Positions 1-10,700 of a stretch of 28,155 nucleotides of DNA are shown here, in pieces. Location: the NCBI GenBank assembly GCA_008931825.1, contig QXVZ01013634.1, forward strand, positions 1-28,155, given 5' to 3'. The stretch's first letter is position 1. Each line of letters begins with the position of its first letter. Below the pieces are notes generated by a model. It did not search any database and was not told the DNA's origin. It was given only the letters and a program-made list of their open reading frames with translations. The translations under genes were made by a program, and so were the position numbers. The stretch is from Phallusia fumigata (taxonomy: Eukaryota; Chordata; Ascidiacea; Phlebobranchia; Ascidiidae).

Positions 1-356
1 GCTTCCGAAGATTCTCTGCCTGATTGCCAAGGGTGAAACCAGAGTTTTGTCGACAGAACGTGACGTAATTTTATTCGTCATAACGCACTGAGTGGGTGTC
101 TGGCATGTGCATACACGCGATCTGTTGTTGGGCAATTCGTTTTTGCATGGATTATGACTTTCCCAAGTAACAATGGATTTGGATGACACAGGCGTAAAAT
201 GGAGAAGGCACCCCACTGTCTGCTGGAACTGGCTGGACTCTTTAACAATGTGTACGTGACAGACTCCACGTTTCTCCAGCACGCACACTGTGTTTATACC
301 TGATGACTTTGAAATAGTTTTAACAGGGTCAGATAGAGATCTAACGAGGCCGAAAC
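1..356. other. No recognised feature
   Basis: The open frames here are short, with no supporting splice sites or conserved motif. I see nothing that I can support. Confidence 0.5.
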
Positions 357-717
357 CTGTGGTTCCCAACCTTTTTTGATACATTTTTCCCTTTGTTTAT
401 TTTGGAAATTTTCATTCCTCCCCTACCAGACAAGAAATGATATGAGATAACCGGGGCCTTTATGTGCCCAGCTATCAATGTTTTTTTGTGTTAGGTACTT
501 ACTTTAGTTGTTTTATCACATGTTTTGCAATTACCAATATTTATCAATTTTCTCCCTGGCCCGAAGTTGTGCCCCATATGCTTGTTAAGCTTATATAGAA
601 GGTTTTTAATTACTGTTCATACAATGCAACTCTGCAAACACTTAGGCCAAACCACTCAGGCATTTTTGTTTGCTATTGCGCCACACCAGAGATTATTGAG
701 GAAGGTTGTGGACTTCT
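357..717. mobile_element. Possible decayed hAT-like MITE
   Basis: The left end CTGTGGTTCCCAACCTTTTT is one base from the terminal motif seen at 5377 and 6565. The right end is poor (GGAAGGTTGTGGACTTCT near 700-716), and no target duplication is found. The right limit is uncertain. Confidence 0.3.
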
Positions 718-1240
718 AAAAACTTTCCAGCAGTGAGACACAGGTTTCGATCTGTCGAAACTGTAGTTTCGCCTTTGCAATTATTTGCTTATCCTGCCCT
801 TCGCGTATGTACATTAAACAGAAAACACAATATTGTTCGTTATTTTATGTTAATTCAATGATATTGTATAGCATCATTGGTTAAATATCATAAACTGCTA
901 CTTTGTTTTACAGTTTAAAATGTCCAATCTAATTTTACGGCTACTGTTTAGCAGCTTTTGGCTGTGCAGATGATTTATTTCGGAAACAAAGCAGTGTGAG
1001 CCATCTTTGTAAGTGCTTGAATGCACTGTGCTACAATATAGGGTGTTTTATAGCAAATTTGCAAACGTTTGTTACAACAAGGCAATATGGCAGCACAGTT
1101 ACTGATCCAGTCCCAATTAAAACCTAGTTTCTACGAAAAATATAAACCCAAAACGTCAATGGACTTTTAAGTTATTTTAGGCCGACATGAACCAGACACA
1201 AATTGAAGTAAAGTCCATCCGACGTGTATTACATCACAGA
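718..1240. other. No recognised feature
   Basis: AT-rich sequence without an open frame, splice signal or repeat that I can support. Confidence 0.5.
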
Positions 1241-1617
1241 TAGGGTTGCCAACCGTCCTTTATTTCAAAGGACAGTCCTTCAATCAGCTCTATTTGTCCT
1301 TGTCCTTCATTAAGATTTGAAATGACACTGTTTGTCCTTCATTTTGGAAATGGTAGTTCAATTTCTGAACTTATACTAACGAAGAATTACAACAAATCTG
1401 GCTTATTATAGGTGGTGATGTTCTTTACAAAATTAAGTCGCAATTTGGTGTTAAAATGTTTTAAAAGACAAATCGTTGCAAAATAGGTAACAATGTGAAA
1501 ATACTATCTGTTGGAAACACTGGCAATGGCATACTTTTCCATCCATGAGATTTTTCAATAGAACATGTATAATTACTAAGCGCGTGGGTAATTTGCCTAA
1601 TGGTTAGTCCAGCCCTG
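1241..1617. mobile_element. Probable hAT-like MITE (377 bp)
   Basis: The left end TAGGGTTGCCAACCGTCC and the inverted right end CAGGGCTGGACTAACC form an imperfect terminal repeat. GTCCTT is repeated many times near the left end, as in subterminal repeats of hAT elements. No target duplication is retained. Confidence 0.5.
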
Positions 1618-1981
1618 ATTCAGTTTTGACACAATTTGTAGCATGAAATGCCGGAATTTGACGGTCGGCTTGGTTGTCAACTGCTCCACAAGTCACTTCT
1701 TTTTTAAACAAATTAGTGAATTTGGACCGGTTTTATTTCGAGTACAAAGTTGGAGCACAAATGCAAATCAAGTCACGTCAAATTTAGCTTACAGGAGGCT
1801 GTAAATCTACTTTATCAAGCTTAAACGGCTTAAGAATGTTGAATAACCACTGTTTGTCGGCACAGAAAAACAAAACTTGTCAAGCTCTCATTATTATTTA
1901 AGGGCAGTTTAACATTAGGTGCAAATGCATATTAGGTTCAGTCAGACACACACAAACAAAAGGATGGATTGATTTTCATCG

Positions 1982-2136
1982 TTACTTCTTGGGTGCTTGG
2001 TAGCTGTAAAAAAAACGAAACAATATTAGGTTGGCTGTTATTTCATCATCACAATCTCAATCCATACCTGGAGTTGTTTGGGTTCATTTGGTTAGCGTGG
2101 TTGTCCAAATCGGCTTTGGTCGCAGTGCCCTGNGCA
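1982..2136 (-). CDS. Second copy of the small module gene, last two exons
   Basis: Exon 2068-2136 (possible start at 2129 if the acceptor is the CAG beside the N) encodes AQGTATKADLDNHANQMNPN then NS; the donor is CAG|gtatgg. A 64-base intron leads to the last exon 1982-2003, encoding YQAPKK and TAA after a strong acceptor (ttttttttacag). The 20 codons shared with the copy at 3371-3460 differ at six bases, all third-position and silent. No first exon like 3606-3670 is visible between the copies. It could be a second gene with its first exon lost at the N at 2133, a 3'-terminal exon set used alternatively by the same gene, or a recent remnant. Silent-only divergence argues against a dead copy. 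Confidence 0.55.
2133..2133. other. Single N at the small-gene copy; possible contig join
   Basis: The N falls three bases before the CAG acceptor of the second small-gene copy. Unlike the other three, no overlap is repeated around it, so it is either an ambiguous base or a join where sequence may be missing. Confidence 0.4.
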
Positions 2137-2633
2137 CTAATATCCTTTGCAGTGCTACCAGTCATCCAGTCTGCGCAGTATGGGAAGTCTAAACGGAAAC
2201 TGGCAATTAAAAATCCAAATTGTGGCGTGACCTCGTGCAACTGCAGTCTCGCGCCCAGGGCGCTAAAACACACATAACTTCTTGAGCGCCTACTGGTGAA
2301 CCCCTACTGATGTTTGACTTTTAAGTGCCTGGTGCACATTGTTAAACATGTTGTACCAAATATAAAATATATTTCGTTGATCTCAATTGTGCAAACGCGC
2401 ACAAACGTGCCGGAATGCCAAATTTGTGGTGTGCGTTGTAGATTGCCAGCCTTAATAATCTGTAGCCTACAGATAAGCAATATTTGCAGACATGCACTTG
2501 TGTAATGTTTTATCGCATCGCAAGACTGGCAAATAATGAACAAGACATGTATTTAAATGTTTAGGACATTGAACCGATCTTCAAACGTTTCAAAAGACGA
2601 TACCATCTATCGGAAACAAGGGCAACTATTCTA

Positions 2634-2925
2634 GTACCAAAAATATACTTCAGTTTTGGTACATATCTACAAGGATAGCAGTACAGAACAATGATACGGT
2701 ACGCAGGAAAAATCACCACATGGTCCGGTACGCCATACTCAACGAGGTTCGCACAAAACTCTGGTGTTTCCAGCGTTTGTGTGAAACGTATATTTATTCA
2801 TGTGCACTGATTTGTGTTTCGGGCGCTGTAAACAAAATAAAATTTCATTAATTTGTGCGTACCACGAACCTCGTTGCGAAGGCCGTGTAGTACCTTTTGA
2901 TGATTTTTACTGCGTAACGTACCGT
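2634..2925. repeat. Foldback element between the two small-gene copies
   Basis: Arms 2696-2757 and 2852-2925 are imperfect inverted repeats sharing ACGGTACG, AAAAATCA and an exact CAACGAGGTTCG, around a spacer of 94 bases. A separate perfect 9-base hairpin (GTACCAAAA/TTTTGGTAC) lies at 2634-2662, and a degraded further arm-like segment follows to about 3050. It resembles a foldback MITE. No target duplication was found. Confidence 0.5.
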
Positions 2926-3284
2926 CATTCATTGCCAAGGATTGGAAACGACAAGGTACGTTTTTATTTCTGTGTACCGGGTAACTTGTTTCGAGGGGCG
3001 TATCGCAGATTTTAGTGGTTTTTGCTGCGTACTGCTATCTTTGGCTGCCAACAATCTAAAGCGACTTCATTTAATAAATCAATAAATGAACCTGGGCTTG
3101 TTTTATTCCGAAAACAAAGTTAACGCAGAAATGAATTAAAATCCCACCAAATATAACTTTAGGTAGATTATACCACTGTTTGTGGGCACAGAATATAAAA
3201 AACGGCCAGTTTTACAAAATATTGTGCAAATATACATGTTTAGCCACACACACAAAAAACGAAAGCATGCATTTCTTTTCTTCA

Positions 3285-3670
3285 TTACTTCTTGGATTCT
3301 TGGTGTCTGTAAAAAATAAACCAGATTTAGGTTTAGAAATCATTTCACTTCGACAATCTCAATACAATACTTTGAATTGTTCGGATTCATTTGGTTAGCG
3401 TGGTTGTCCAAATCCGCTTTGGTCGCTGTGCCCTGGTAACTTGTGGAGTGACCTTGATACCTTTGTACAAATATAAAAAAAAGTGCTGACACTACATTTT
3501 TTGTTATAAATGCAAGGTTCCAAACAAAATCAGCTTCAAAAAATAAGATTTTACACTGCACGGAAGCCTTTAAAGTGAAATTTATCCTATCCAACACCGA
3601 CTGACCTCTCATTATTTGGGTTGTCCTGGTTAGAACGGTTGTCATTGTCCGCTTCGGTTTGCTTATCCAT
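3285..3670 (-). CDS. Small two-module Asn/Asp-rich protein, 58 residues, three exons
   Basis: Exons 3606-3670, 3371-3460 and 3285-3306 join in phase (65+90+22 bases = 58 codons plus TAA). Donors are gtcagt and gtattg; acceptors are acaaag and ttttttacag; introns are 145 and 64 bases. The product starts MDKQTEADNDNRSNQDNPNN, continues ERYQGHSTSYQGTATKADLD, then NHANQMNPNNSKHQESKK. It is two copies of one module, ADxDNxxNQxNPNN followed by xxYQ, roughly one per exon. It has no signal peptide or membrane segment and looks soluble, polar and probably disordered. I cannot name a family. The exon 2 acceptor (acaaag after a T-rich run) is the least sure border. A partial copy lies at 1982-2136. Confidence 0.65.
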
Positions 3671-4637
3671 TCTGCTTTTGTAGTATTGACAAACACCTCA
3701 GGTTTAAATTGATTGCAATCAAGTTACTTCCAAGCTGTAAAAGTCAAAAAAGTGGATAGTAAATTTACTGCTACTTGAGGTTCAATTTTTTTCACGTCCC
3801 TACGGTAAACACGTCTAAGCAAACTAAACCCCCGGCAAGCAACGTGCTGCTTTTAAGAAATATGAATTGCGTCATAAAGGCGTAAGAGAACAAAAGAGTT
3901 TCACNCCTGTGACAGATAAAAAGGTAAAAATTACCATCAACACCTATAGAAGGAGGGGGGGTCTGGGACATTGTTCTGAGGCTCAAAGGATACGGAGGGC
4001 CCATGTCAGAAGGACTATTCAAAAAAATGTTTTCATGTGTAAGCATAGATACAGTATTTCAATCCAAAATGGTTTGCAAGTATTGGGAGATCCAAATTGA
4101 TTTGTACCTACTTGAAAGATATTCAGGAGGCCCTGCTGATTAAGAGTGTACTTAAACTGCAAATGACCTGTTTTGTGAACACCGCATTTGGCGCTACATG
4201 ACATCATATATATGGCGTACCGGTAGTCAGTGTAGCATTTATTCTTCAAAACCAAAATGCAGATCTTGAGCATTTAAAGAGGCAAGTTTTGCTTGTTAAA
4301 ATTTCCCCCCGTTAATCACTCATATCTATGGTGTGGGTTTTGTAAGCCTTTTGACTCATGTTGAAGTCAAGACCGTCACCACACTGCAAAAAAGGGCTTT
4401 TAAAGACTTTCAAGCATTGCTTCTGATGATTTTCATCATCAATCACAACAGCTGTGCTTGTTATTTTACGACATATATTTCTATTTTTTGAGCCCCACAC
4501 ATCATTTTTAAAGCTTGGCAATACAGCTTCACAATGAGTTGAGGGGTCACTATATCCATAACATTGATCTGCAGATTTTTAACATATATAGTTTTTTCAT
4601 GGAAACGAAATTGGTTATGTATCGAAAAGCAACTTAC
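3671..4637. other. Arp3 3' flank with an N at 3905; terminal exon not visible
   Basis: This is where the last Arp3 exon would be expected, between exon 11 and the next minus-strand gene. I find no open stretch that fits the conserved tail after STPEF. A G-rich run at 3951-3961 and the N at 3905 are the only notable marks. If the N is a contig join, the exon may have been lost there. Confidence 0.4.
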
Positions 4638-4721
4638 AGTTGATGCAAGCATGGATCCACCGAACCAAACGGCATAACGCTGCATACTGTGTGAGATAAC
4701 TTGTACCTCCATCGGTTTGGG
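4638..4721 (-). CDS. ACTR3: Arp3 coding exon 11
   Basis: Twenty-eight codons: [20 protein letters not shown] then GGSMLAST, the conserved subdomain 1 strand ending at the usual STPEF junction. Donor gtaagt is in phase 0. The family has about 30 more residues ending in a CRHNPVFG-like tail; that exon is not found in the next 4.6 kb. Confidence 0.96.
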
Positions 4722-7700
4722 CTGCACAAAAAAACATGGTTTACTTCTGTGTGGTCCAATTTGATTTTATCATGTCCATTAGAAACTGTTGTTTATCCAC
4801 TGGCCAGTGTTTGATGAAGGAACTTTTTTTACAACCGACTAAAAAAAACACTTACTAAAGCTAGACAACTCAAAAAAAGATGGTATACAGCCCTTGGTTC
4901 TACATAACAATGCATTGTATTGCACAACAAAGGGTTACTTTTAGTCTTTGATGTCGTTTTTTTCTGGACAACAACTTGAAAAACAAATCATGGATATCGG
5001 GTTTAAAAAATGAGTTCAAAAGGGTCATCGTGGCCCACTGGCCTGCGTTTGGATCATGCTGTTTTAGTTACACCGGTAAAAGATAAGTAAATGGTGAGCC
5101 AAAGTCAATGTAAAACTTACTGTGATGGTTCCTGAACTAAGCTGCTTGGAAATGTTCAGCCTGGCATCCACGATTCTCTTCAGGTCACGTTGGACTCGGC
5201 GACCGAAATCCTTGAACATTGTTGAACCACCACTGAGAACAACGTTCTGCACAAAAATGTTGCAGGGTTAGTAAACAAGCAAATTTGGTTAGTTTTGAAT
5301 CCTTGAATTTTACACATAACTACAGTACAGTAAAAGAGTGGCTTCACCATGTTGCCATTCTTTACATACTATAACTCAGTGATTCCCAACCTTTTTGTGG
5401 TTGCGTACCACTTGGAGGTAAAATAATTTCGACGCGTACCACCTAGTTCGACAACTTTGCTTACTGCGCACCGAAAATCATGTCCGGGGAAGGCGAGGCG
5501 GTTTCCTACTACCATTGCAGATGCATTAACATTGCCTTTGGTATCTTTATGACTAAATAATTTTGGGACAAAGAAATATTGTTCACAAAAGGTTGTTGGC
5601 CATCGGACATTTGCCATTTGAATAGACTAGTTGAGTGTTACAAAGTAACCTTGGGGATGAAGTAACAAACATTTTGAGATTACTTACAATTTGTTTTTAA
5701 TTCGAACTAAATCCGCAAATTACGAAAGGGTGCTCGCGTACCACCTGGAATGCCACCTGGAACCACTAGTGGTACGCGTACCACCGGTTGGGAAACACTG
5801 CTATAACTCTATCTAATAAGTATTGTATTCACTACTTTACAGGTCCCTTAGTTAACTAAGTTATCTAAAGGCCATTAAAAAATTCATTTCATTCGAACAT
5901 TGTTTAAAAAAGGGGACTACAACAACCACTAGGGCAGTATTTTCCAACCCGGCTGCTGTGGCACAATGGGGTGACGTTAGCAGGCCTCAGGGATGCCTCG
6001 ATCATTTTATAGAATTGTTTTTCCATTAAGTTAAGTGTTGTCAGGTATGACAGTGAATAATGCTTGCAAAACAGACTTACTTGATTGATATCTACACCTC
6101 ATTATCATAGGAAATTTTCGGGGGGTGGCGAAATGATCAAGCCCAAGCGGCCTAACACATGATCGAATTACACAACGCGCACCTATTTGTTTACAGCGTC
6201 ATTATACTATCTGTTATTGCTAATATTGTGGGTGCATATAGTACAAGAGACGTGCAAAATTGAACCTCCTGCGTTGTTTAACAAGAAATAAAACTTTACG
6301 TCGCTCGCATTGCACATGCTGTTAACTAATCATAACGAATCCAGAAAAGTCTATGCTGCCACCCCAAAAATTTTCAGTGAGGTGGCCGCCACCCCTGTCA
6401 CCCCAGGAATCGACGCCTATGCCCATTATTAAAATGCAAAATGCCAGTTTACTTAACATTATTTGTTTACAAGGTCTGCCATGTAAATGTAAGCCGCTAT
6501 TGGTGGTGTAATTTACAAGTCTCAGCAAAAGGGTGCCACAAACCCCAAAAGGTTGGGAACCACTGCACTATGAGCCAGTGATCACTAAGCAAGTGAACCT
6601 TTAGCACCCATATTAAATTTTATTAAGCTTCTTACACTTTCTATCTTTTCAGCAGCAGGTAAAATGTCATTGTCAATCCTGAATGCCACTTTTGAAGAAC
6701 TTACCTTGTACAAAGGACGTCTGACATCAATGGGGCAATTCTGGATGACATCATCAACAACAGTGGAGATAGGATTGGTAAAGTCAGGGTTTGAAAACTG
6801 AAAACATGTCGTACATTGAATGTTTTTGTTTTAAGAATTGTATAATAAATTTGAAAAGAAAACTAAAAATTAAAAAAAGAATCCCATCAAAAGTCTCAAA
6901 ATACTTTCAAATACTTTGTCGATGCAATGTACCAACAACCAACTGAAGTTTATGGGACCTGTGGGTAAACCGACCAACCTCCATGAAAGGGGAGACATAA
7001 CTATTTTAAACAGTGGTCAGCAAACTCTGGGATTGGACCCTGACGCATTCATGGGGCCAAAACAGACAATTGTACACCATGTACCATCCGTCAACATTGA
7101 TTATTCGACATAATAAATAATTCTTAAGTAACAATGTATTGTGATGGAACAGATATTTAATATTTGATATGAAAAAGAACTGATACGTAACAAAGAATGG
7201 AACAGGCAAGGTCTGGAACACATGAATAGCAAAGTAATGTGTGCTAGACTTGTAATTTAATTGGTGAATTTTAATGGAAACAATCTTGCCTCAGTTATCT
7301 CATATTAGCATGTACAGAACGATTTATTCTGCATGGGTCTCCAGTATTACACGGAGAATTTGGGCCTTTGTGATATAAGTTCGCTGACCACTGATTTAAA
7401 AAAATATGCTTTTCTTTGACATTCAAAACATTTTTGCACAGTTTCTGTGCTTTTACAACATACAGTGTAAAAACAAATTCCTATATGCCAACCATTGGGT
7501 TTAAAAACACTCCAGTGAAGTGAGAATAAGACTTTGTAAAGTGACATACCTCTGGGTGGAAGAAGATTTCAGGCCCAAGGAAGCGTTCATGACCGATGTC
7601 AATGTTGAACTTCTGCCTGGTTACAGAGTTCAATCCCTCGTAAACCTTAATCCACTTTTTCGGGTCGGCTTCATATTTTGCAAACTCCTTGGCGATGTCG

Positions 7701-10700
7701 GGACAGATGTAACAAAATCGCTCCTAGATATGTGAAGTACATTTTAAGGTTTTGAGATCTTTGATAAAAAGTGACAGACAGGGTGTGTGCCAAAAATTTA
7801 AGATTTACAGTTCTATTTCTAAGCACTCAGATGGCCCCTGTGCACTGTTTTGGTCATCATATGATGACATCAGCTGTGCAGAACACAAACAGAGTATTCC
7901 ACACAGAAGCATGTGCAACTCATCATTGCGCTTAAAATAGATATACCACCATGGTCAAGTCTATCACATGTGAAATCTTCATCGCAAAGAAGAAACAGAA
8001 TAAAAACAAAATGTATTCCCTTTAGAAAAAGGAACCCACAAAAAATGATTCATAGATCAATCCAAACAATATTTGCAATAGGTGCATTTAAATCCCATAA
8101 AGTTAAGCTATTACTGTAAATGTTATATTGGTACAAACCAGTGATCCTTACATTGGTCATTCTAAAAAAGCTTGCAACTCAACAAAGCAGATATTTATGT
8201 TAAAAAATTAGAAACATTTGACAACTAACCTTGACAGCCTTAGCAACTTCCATAGATTGCTCTGGTGGAATACCAGTCTCACGCTCTCTGAGAAGTTGTT
8301 GGATGAAGTAGGTGATGTCGCGACCAGCAATAGGAATGTGCTTGATGCAACTTCCAATCACATAACCCTCGGCCTAATGAAGAAAATCAAAATTATGATA
8401 ATCCAAGATATGCTTTGCTCAGGGATGTTTACTTTTGTGAAAATAATGCAAACAGAAGAATACATTTTGTCAACTGGAATTTCAAACCCCATTTATTTTC
8501 ACAATGTTCAAATAATGCCAAGTATCGCCATAAAAAACCTTGATTTGAGCTTTAGCACGTTATTCATTTTAATACATTTTGCAACTGTTGAACCTTTTAA
8601 GGGAAAACAATTGCAGCTCATTGTCAACAAACTAATGGTCCACATTAGAAAAATTGCATTTCTTTAGGTGCTTTTTCCATGTCAAGTTCCCATTATCCAA
8701 TAGGAAATGTACTTTAGATTTAAAGTATTTTTTTCTGACACAAGATGCTATATTCATTAAACGTTTCAGCAATACCTCAGTCTATCATTAGTGATACAAT
8801 ACGATTTGAAACAGACACACAGGTGCAGGTTAGTTCCAAAACCTGAAGTTAACAAGGTGCAAAAAATCATAGACAGTATGAAAAGACGGTTCTACTAATT
8901 GCAGGTAAATCAGTTTGATGCATAAAGCATGTCGCTTTTGAGAACTATTTGGGCCAGCATGTTTTTTATTAAAACTTTTGAACAGATCTGTGCCTAGTGT
9001 TTCCAAGATTGCTAATTTTCTTTGAATTACTATTTCGTGTGATTTTAATGCCATGCTGCTGTATCAAAGGTTCTCAAGAATTCATTTCCACAGACAAATG
9101 AGAACTACAGTTGGATTTATACTTGTTTTACAAACATATACTTACAACAGGAATAACGTGTGTCACTCCATCTCCACTGTCAATCACTGTCCCTGTCAAT
9201 ACACGATCACCGACCGAGCGAGAGGTCCAGGATGCCGCAAGAGCAAGGACAGCCTGCAATGCAAATAAGATATTTCACAAAAAATCAAAACACGCCAATA
9301 TCCTTTTTCCTGTGTGTATAGTGATGCACCTAATCGGCTAAATTAGGTTCGGACCGAAACCAAATATTTGGCAGTTTTTGCCGAATAAATTCGGCTGAAT
9401 CAACTGAGTCTTTGAGCTGGCTGTTTAAGAATAATTGTTTCAAATCCAGAATACCGAATCCAAGTCTTACATTAACTTTGGCATAATTGCACACATAATT
9501 GCAAAGGTATCGGTGCAGTGGTGTTTTTGACTGCCACACGCAATAATATACAGCGCAGACAAATTGCGCATTCTCATTCTCACATCGTTTTCATGAAATG
9601 ATATCGGTTCCAATTACCTGATATAACAGTAAATTTGGATCTGGATTTGAATCCTTAGGATTCAGATATTCCACTTTGAATATCTCTACTTTCGATTTGG
9701 TTAGGGCATACTTATTTACCAAAACACAATCTGATGGCTTATACCNCATAACCCTCAGCCTAATGAAGAAAAACAATATTATGATAATCTAAGATATGCT
9801 TTGCTCAGGGATGTTTACATTTTATGAAAATAATGCAAACAGAAGAATACATTCTGTCAACTGGAATTTCGAACCCCATTTATTTTCACAATGTTCAAAT
9901 AATGCCAAGTATCACCATAAAAGACCTTGATTTTAGCTTTAGCACTTTATTCATTTTTATACATTTTGCAACTGCTGAACCTTTTAAGGGAAAACAATTG
10001 CAGCTCATTGTCAACAAACTAATGGAACGCATTAGAAAAATTGCATTCCTTTAGGTGCTTTTTCCATGTCAAGTTCCCATTATCCAATAGGAAATGTACT
10101 TTAGATTTAAAGTGTTTTTTTCTGACACAAGATGCCATATTCATTAAACGTTTCAGCAATACCTCAGTCTATCATTAGTGATACAATCTGATCTGAAACA
10201 GACACACAGGTGCAGGTTAGTTCCAAAACCTGAAGTTAACAAGGTGCAAAAAATCATAGATAGTATGAAAAGACAGTTCTACTAATTGCAGGTAAATCAG
10301 TTTGATGCATAAAGCATGTCGCTTTTGAGAACTATTTGGGCCAGCATGTTTTTTATTACAACTTTTGAACAGATCTGTGCCTAGTGTTTCCAAGATTGCT
10401 AATTTTCTTTGAATTACTATTTCGTGTGATTTTAATGCCATGCTGCTGTATCAAAGGTTCTCAAGAATTCATTTCCACAGACAAATGAGAACTACAGTTG
10501 GATTTATACTTGTTTTACAAACATATACTTACAACAGGAATAACGTGTGTCACTCCATCTCCACTGTCAATCACTGTCCCTGTCAATACACGATCACCGA
10601 CTGAGCGAGAGGTCCAGGATGCCGCAAGAGCAAGGACAGCCTGCAATGCAAATAAGATATTTCACAAAAAATCAAAACACGCCAATATCCTTTTTCCTGT

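Larger units (their letters stand above)
1691..3435. repeat. Diverged direct duplication carrying the small gene
   Basis: About 440 bases at 1691-2132 align, with gaps, to about 375 bases at 3061-3435. The shared landmarks are a TTTTATTYCG motif, a CCACTGTTTGTSGGCACAGA motif and the GTTAGCGTGGTTGTCCAAAT stretch in the exon. Non-coding parts are much more diverged than the coding exon. The 5' exon at 3606-3670 lies outside the duplicated block. Confidence 0.65.

Noticed and set aside
2740..2764. Minus-strand PEF after an ACA codon, as a possible last Arp3 exon
   Set aside because: There is no acceptor before it and the following residues do not match the Arp3 tail.
3340..3696. 118-codon continuous minus-strand frame
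   Set aside because: It reads through introns of the small gene and has the first exon in the wrong frame; the three-exon model explains the conserved module in both exons.
3945..4012. Minus-strand GPS motif near a G-rich run as a possible Arp3 C-terminus
   Set aside because: The frame with GPSV is interrupted by stops just upstream and lacks the CRHNP motif.
8218..8667. 149-codon plus-strand open frame
   Set aside because: It is the antisense of Arp3 exon 7 and intron 6; its repeat at 9824-10054 only reflects the assembly duplication.
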